A stretch of DNA of 22,393 nucleotides from positions 1 through 22,393 of IMG/VR virus record IMGVR_UViG_3300031972_000077. One strand, given 5' to 3'. Under the pieces are notes generated by a model that did not search any database, was not told where the DNA came from, and was given only the letters and a program-made list of their open reading frames with translations. Each line of letters begins with the position of its first letter. The stretch's first letter is position 1. Below are positions 21,843-22,393 of the stretch, piece by piece. Both the position numbers and the translations under genes were made by a program. Origin of the DNA: a virus.

Positions 21843-22339
21843 GCTACTTCTCCTTCTAGCCATTGTGGTTTATTTGTAAATGTATACCTTGCAAATCTAA
21901 GTTTGTCAACTCTGTAAAATGCACGATATGCTTCAATAGGGTATCCTTCATCTGTCTTGAGGTCATCATGCCCACTAAAACATTGTGGGTGTGGTGTCAA
22001 ACTACCATGAGGTACAAACTTAGTGCCATTGTATAGTGCATCGTAATGCTTACTTGCACCATGTACCTTGTGATATCTATTAGTGTACTCTCGTAACATC
22101 GCATCATATAAACTAAAGGCAAACTCATAGTTCATCTGTGTTTCCATAGCCCATAATGTGCATGGATGCTTTTGATGTACAGGTTTGTACAAGTTATGCT
22201 CCTCTGCATACTGTGGTGCATGATGCCATAGTGTAGTGCATAACATCTGTGCTTCTTCTAGTGGCATCTTGACTATGTGTTGGTCACATAGAGACTTAGC
22301 AATCTCATGTGGTGTTTGTTCTATAATAAATCTATTCAT
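21839..22339 (-). CDS. Conserved phage protein, possibly related to pyrimidine-dimer glycosylases
   Basis: The 166-residue protein is of a type seen in many phages. SLCDQHIVKMPLEEAQMLCT (16-35) is followed by HPCTLWAMETQMNYEFAFSL, REYTNRYHKVHGAS, PQCF near residue 118, EAYRAFYRVDKLRFARYT and a final PQWLEG. It is rich in His, Cys, Trp and Tyr. The order of a C-D-Q-H helix, a Y-x-x-x-H segment and a R-F-A-x-Y-T ending recalls the layout of the T4 endonuclease V/Pyr_excise family of UV-damage glycosylases, but the similarity is weak by eye and may be wrong. The upstream stop shares one base with its ATG (TAATG) and its own stop overlaps the next gene (ATGA). Confidence 0.6.
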   Translation of the reverse strand: MNRFIIEQTPHEIAKSLCDQHIVKMPLEEAQMLCTTLWHHAPQYAEEHNLYKPVHQKHPCTLWAMETQMNYEFAFSLYDAMLREYTNRYHKVHGASKHYDALYNGTKFVPHGSLTPHPQCFSGHDDLKTDEGYPIEAYRAFYRVDKLRFARYTFTNKPQWLEGEVA

Positions 22340-22393
22340 TATTCACTCTCCCAATCTTTACCATACAGTTCATTGTATAGTGTTAAACCAAAA
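22339..22393 (-). CDS. C-terminal end of a gene cut by the window edge
   Basis: The right edge holds the last 17 codons of a - strand gene ending LYNELYGKDWESE before TAA at 22341-22339, which overlaps the following ATG by one base. The fragment is hydrophilic and acidic. Its identity cannot be told. The TAATG junction, the same as at other borders here, supports it being coding. Confidence 0.55.
   Translation of the reverse strand, partial: FGLTLYNELYGKDWESE

Overview
The window looks like part of the genome of a tailed marine bacteriophage with short-tail (podovirus-like) gene content. I base this on a densely packed, AT-rich sequence in two long convergent gene blocks. One block holds tail-fibre and virion proteins of types common in marine phages. 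The other holds a T7-style replication set (primase, DnaB-like helicase, family A DNA polymerase, exonuclease, endonuclease I). The polymerase carries a DnaJ-like CxxCxGxG zinc-binding insertion, which is known from the HMO-2011-type marine phages (hosts in SAR116, SAR11 and roseobacter groups). That similarity, together with the vitamin B12-dependent ribonucleotide reductase and the tyrosine integrase, makes an HMO-2011-like phage or prophage the best guess. The host cannot be read from the window. No rRNA, tRNA, CRISPR array, insertion sequence, phage RNA polymerase, terminase, capsid, portal, endolysin or repressor gene is visible.

Left block (1-9285, + strand, late/structural): the last codons of an upstream gene; a tail-fibre-like protein; a 58-residue protein; a small membrane protein of holin-like shape; a 698-residue Gln/Asn/Ala-rich virion protein with an 11-residue repeat array; two small proteins; a 478-residue protein; and a 1161-residue protein that is probably the large internal or ejection protein. 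Most neighbours overlap by 1 to 8 bases or are a few bases apart, so the block reads as one operon.

Right block (9288-22393, - strand, read from right to left; early/middle): a cut-off gene at the right edge; a 166-residue conserved phage protein; a coiled-coil protein; a 43-residue membrane protein; a hypothetical protein; tyrosine integrase; zinc-finger/TOPRIM primase; DnaB-like helicase; DNA polymerase A; a putative single-strand-binding protein; a Cas4/RecB-type Fe-S exonuclease; a coiled-coil protein; endonuclease I (Holliday-junction resolvase); a conserved hypothetical protein; a DUF3310 protein; a 49-residue protein; class II ribonucleotide reductase; a 58-residue membrane protein; a PD-(D/E)XK nuclease-like protein; a conserved marine-phage protein; an RMF-like small protein; and a MazG-like pyrophosphohydrolase. 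Together they unwind, prime and copy phage DNA, resolve and degrade DNA, and supply deoxynucleotides. The integrase inside this operon suggests the phage can integrate, or descends from one that could.

The two blocks meet with only 2 bases between opposing stop codons (9285/9288). A perfect 8-bp inverted repeat lies in the last codons of the + strand gene and is the only visible candidate for a shared terminator. No stretch above 300 bases lacks a gene; the longest untranslated gap is about 41 bases (15838-15879).
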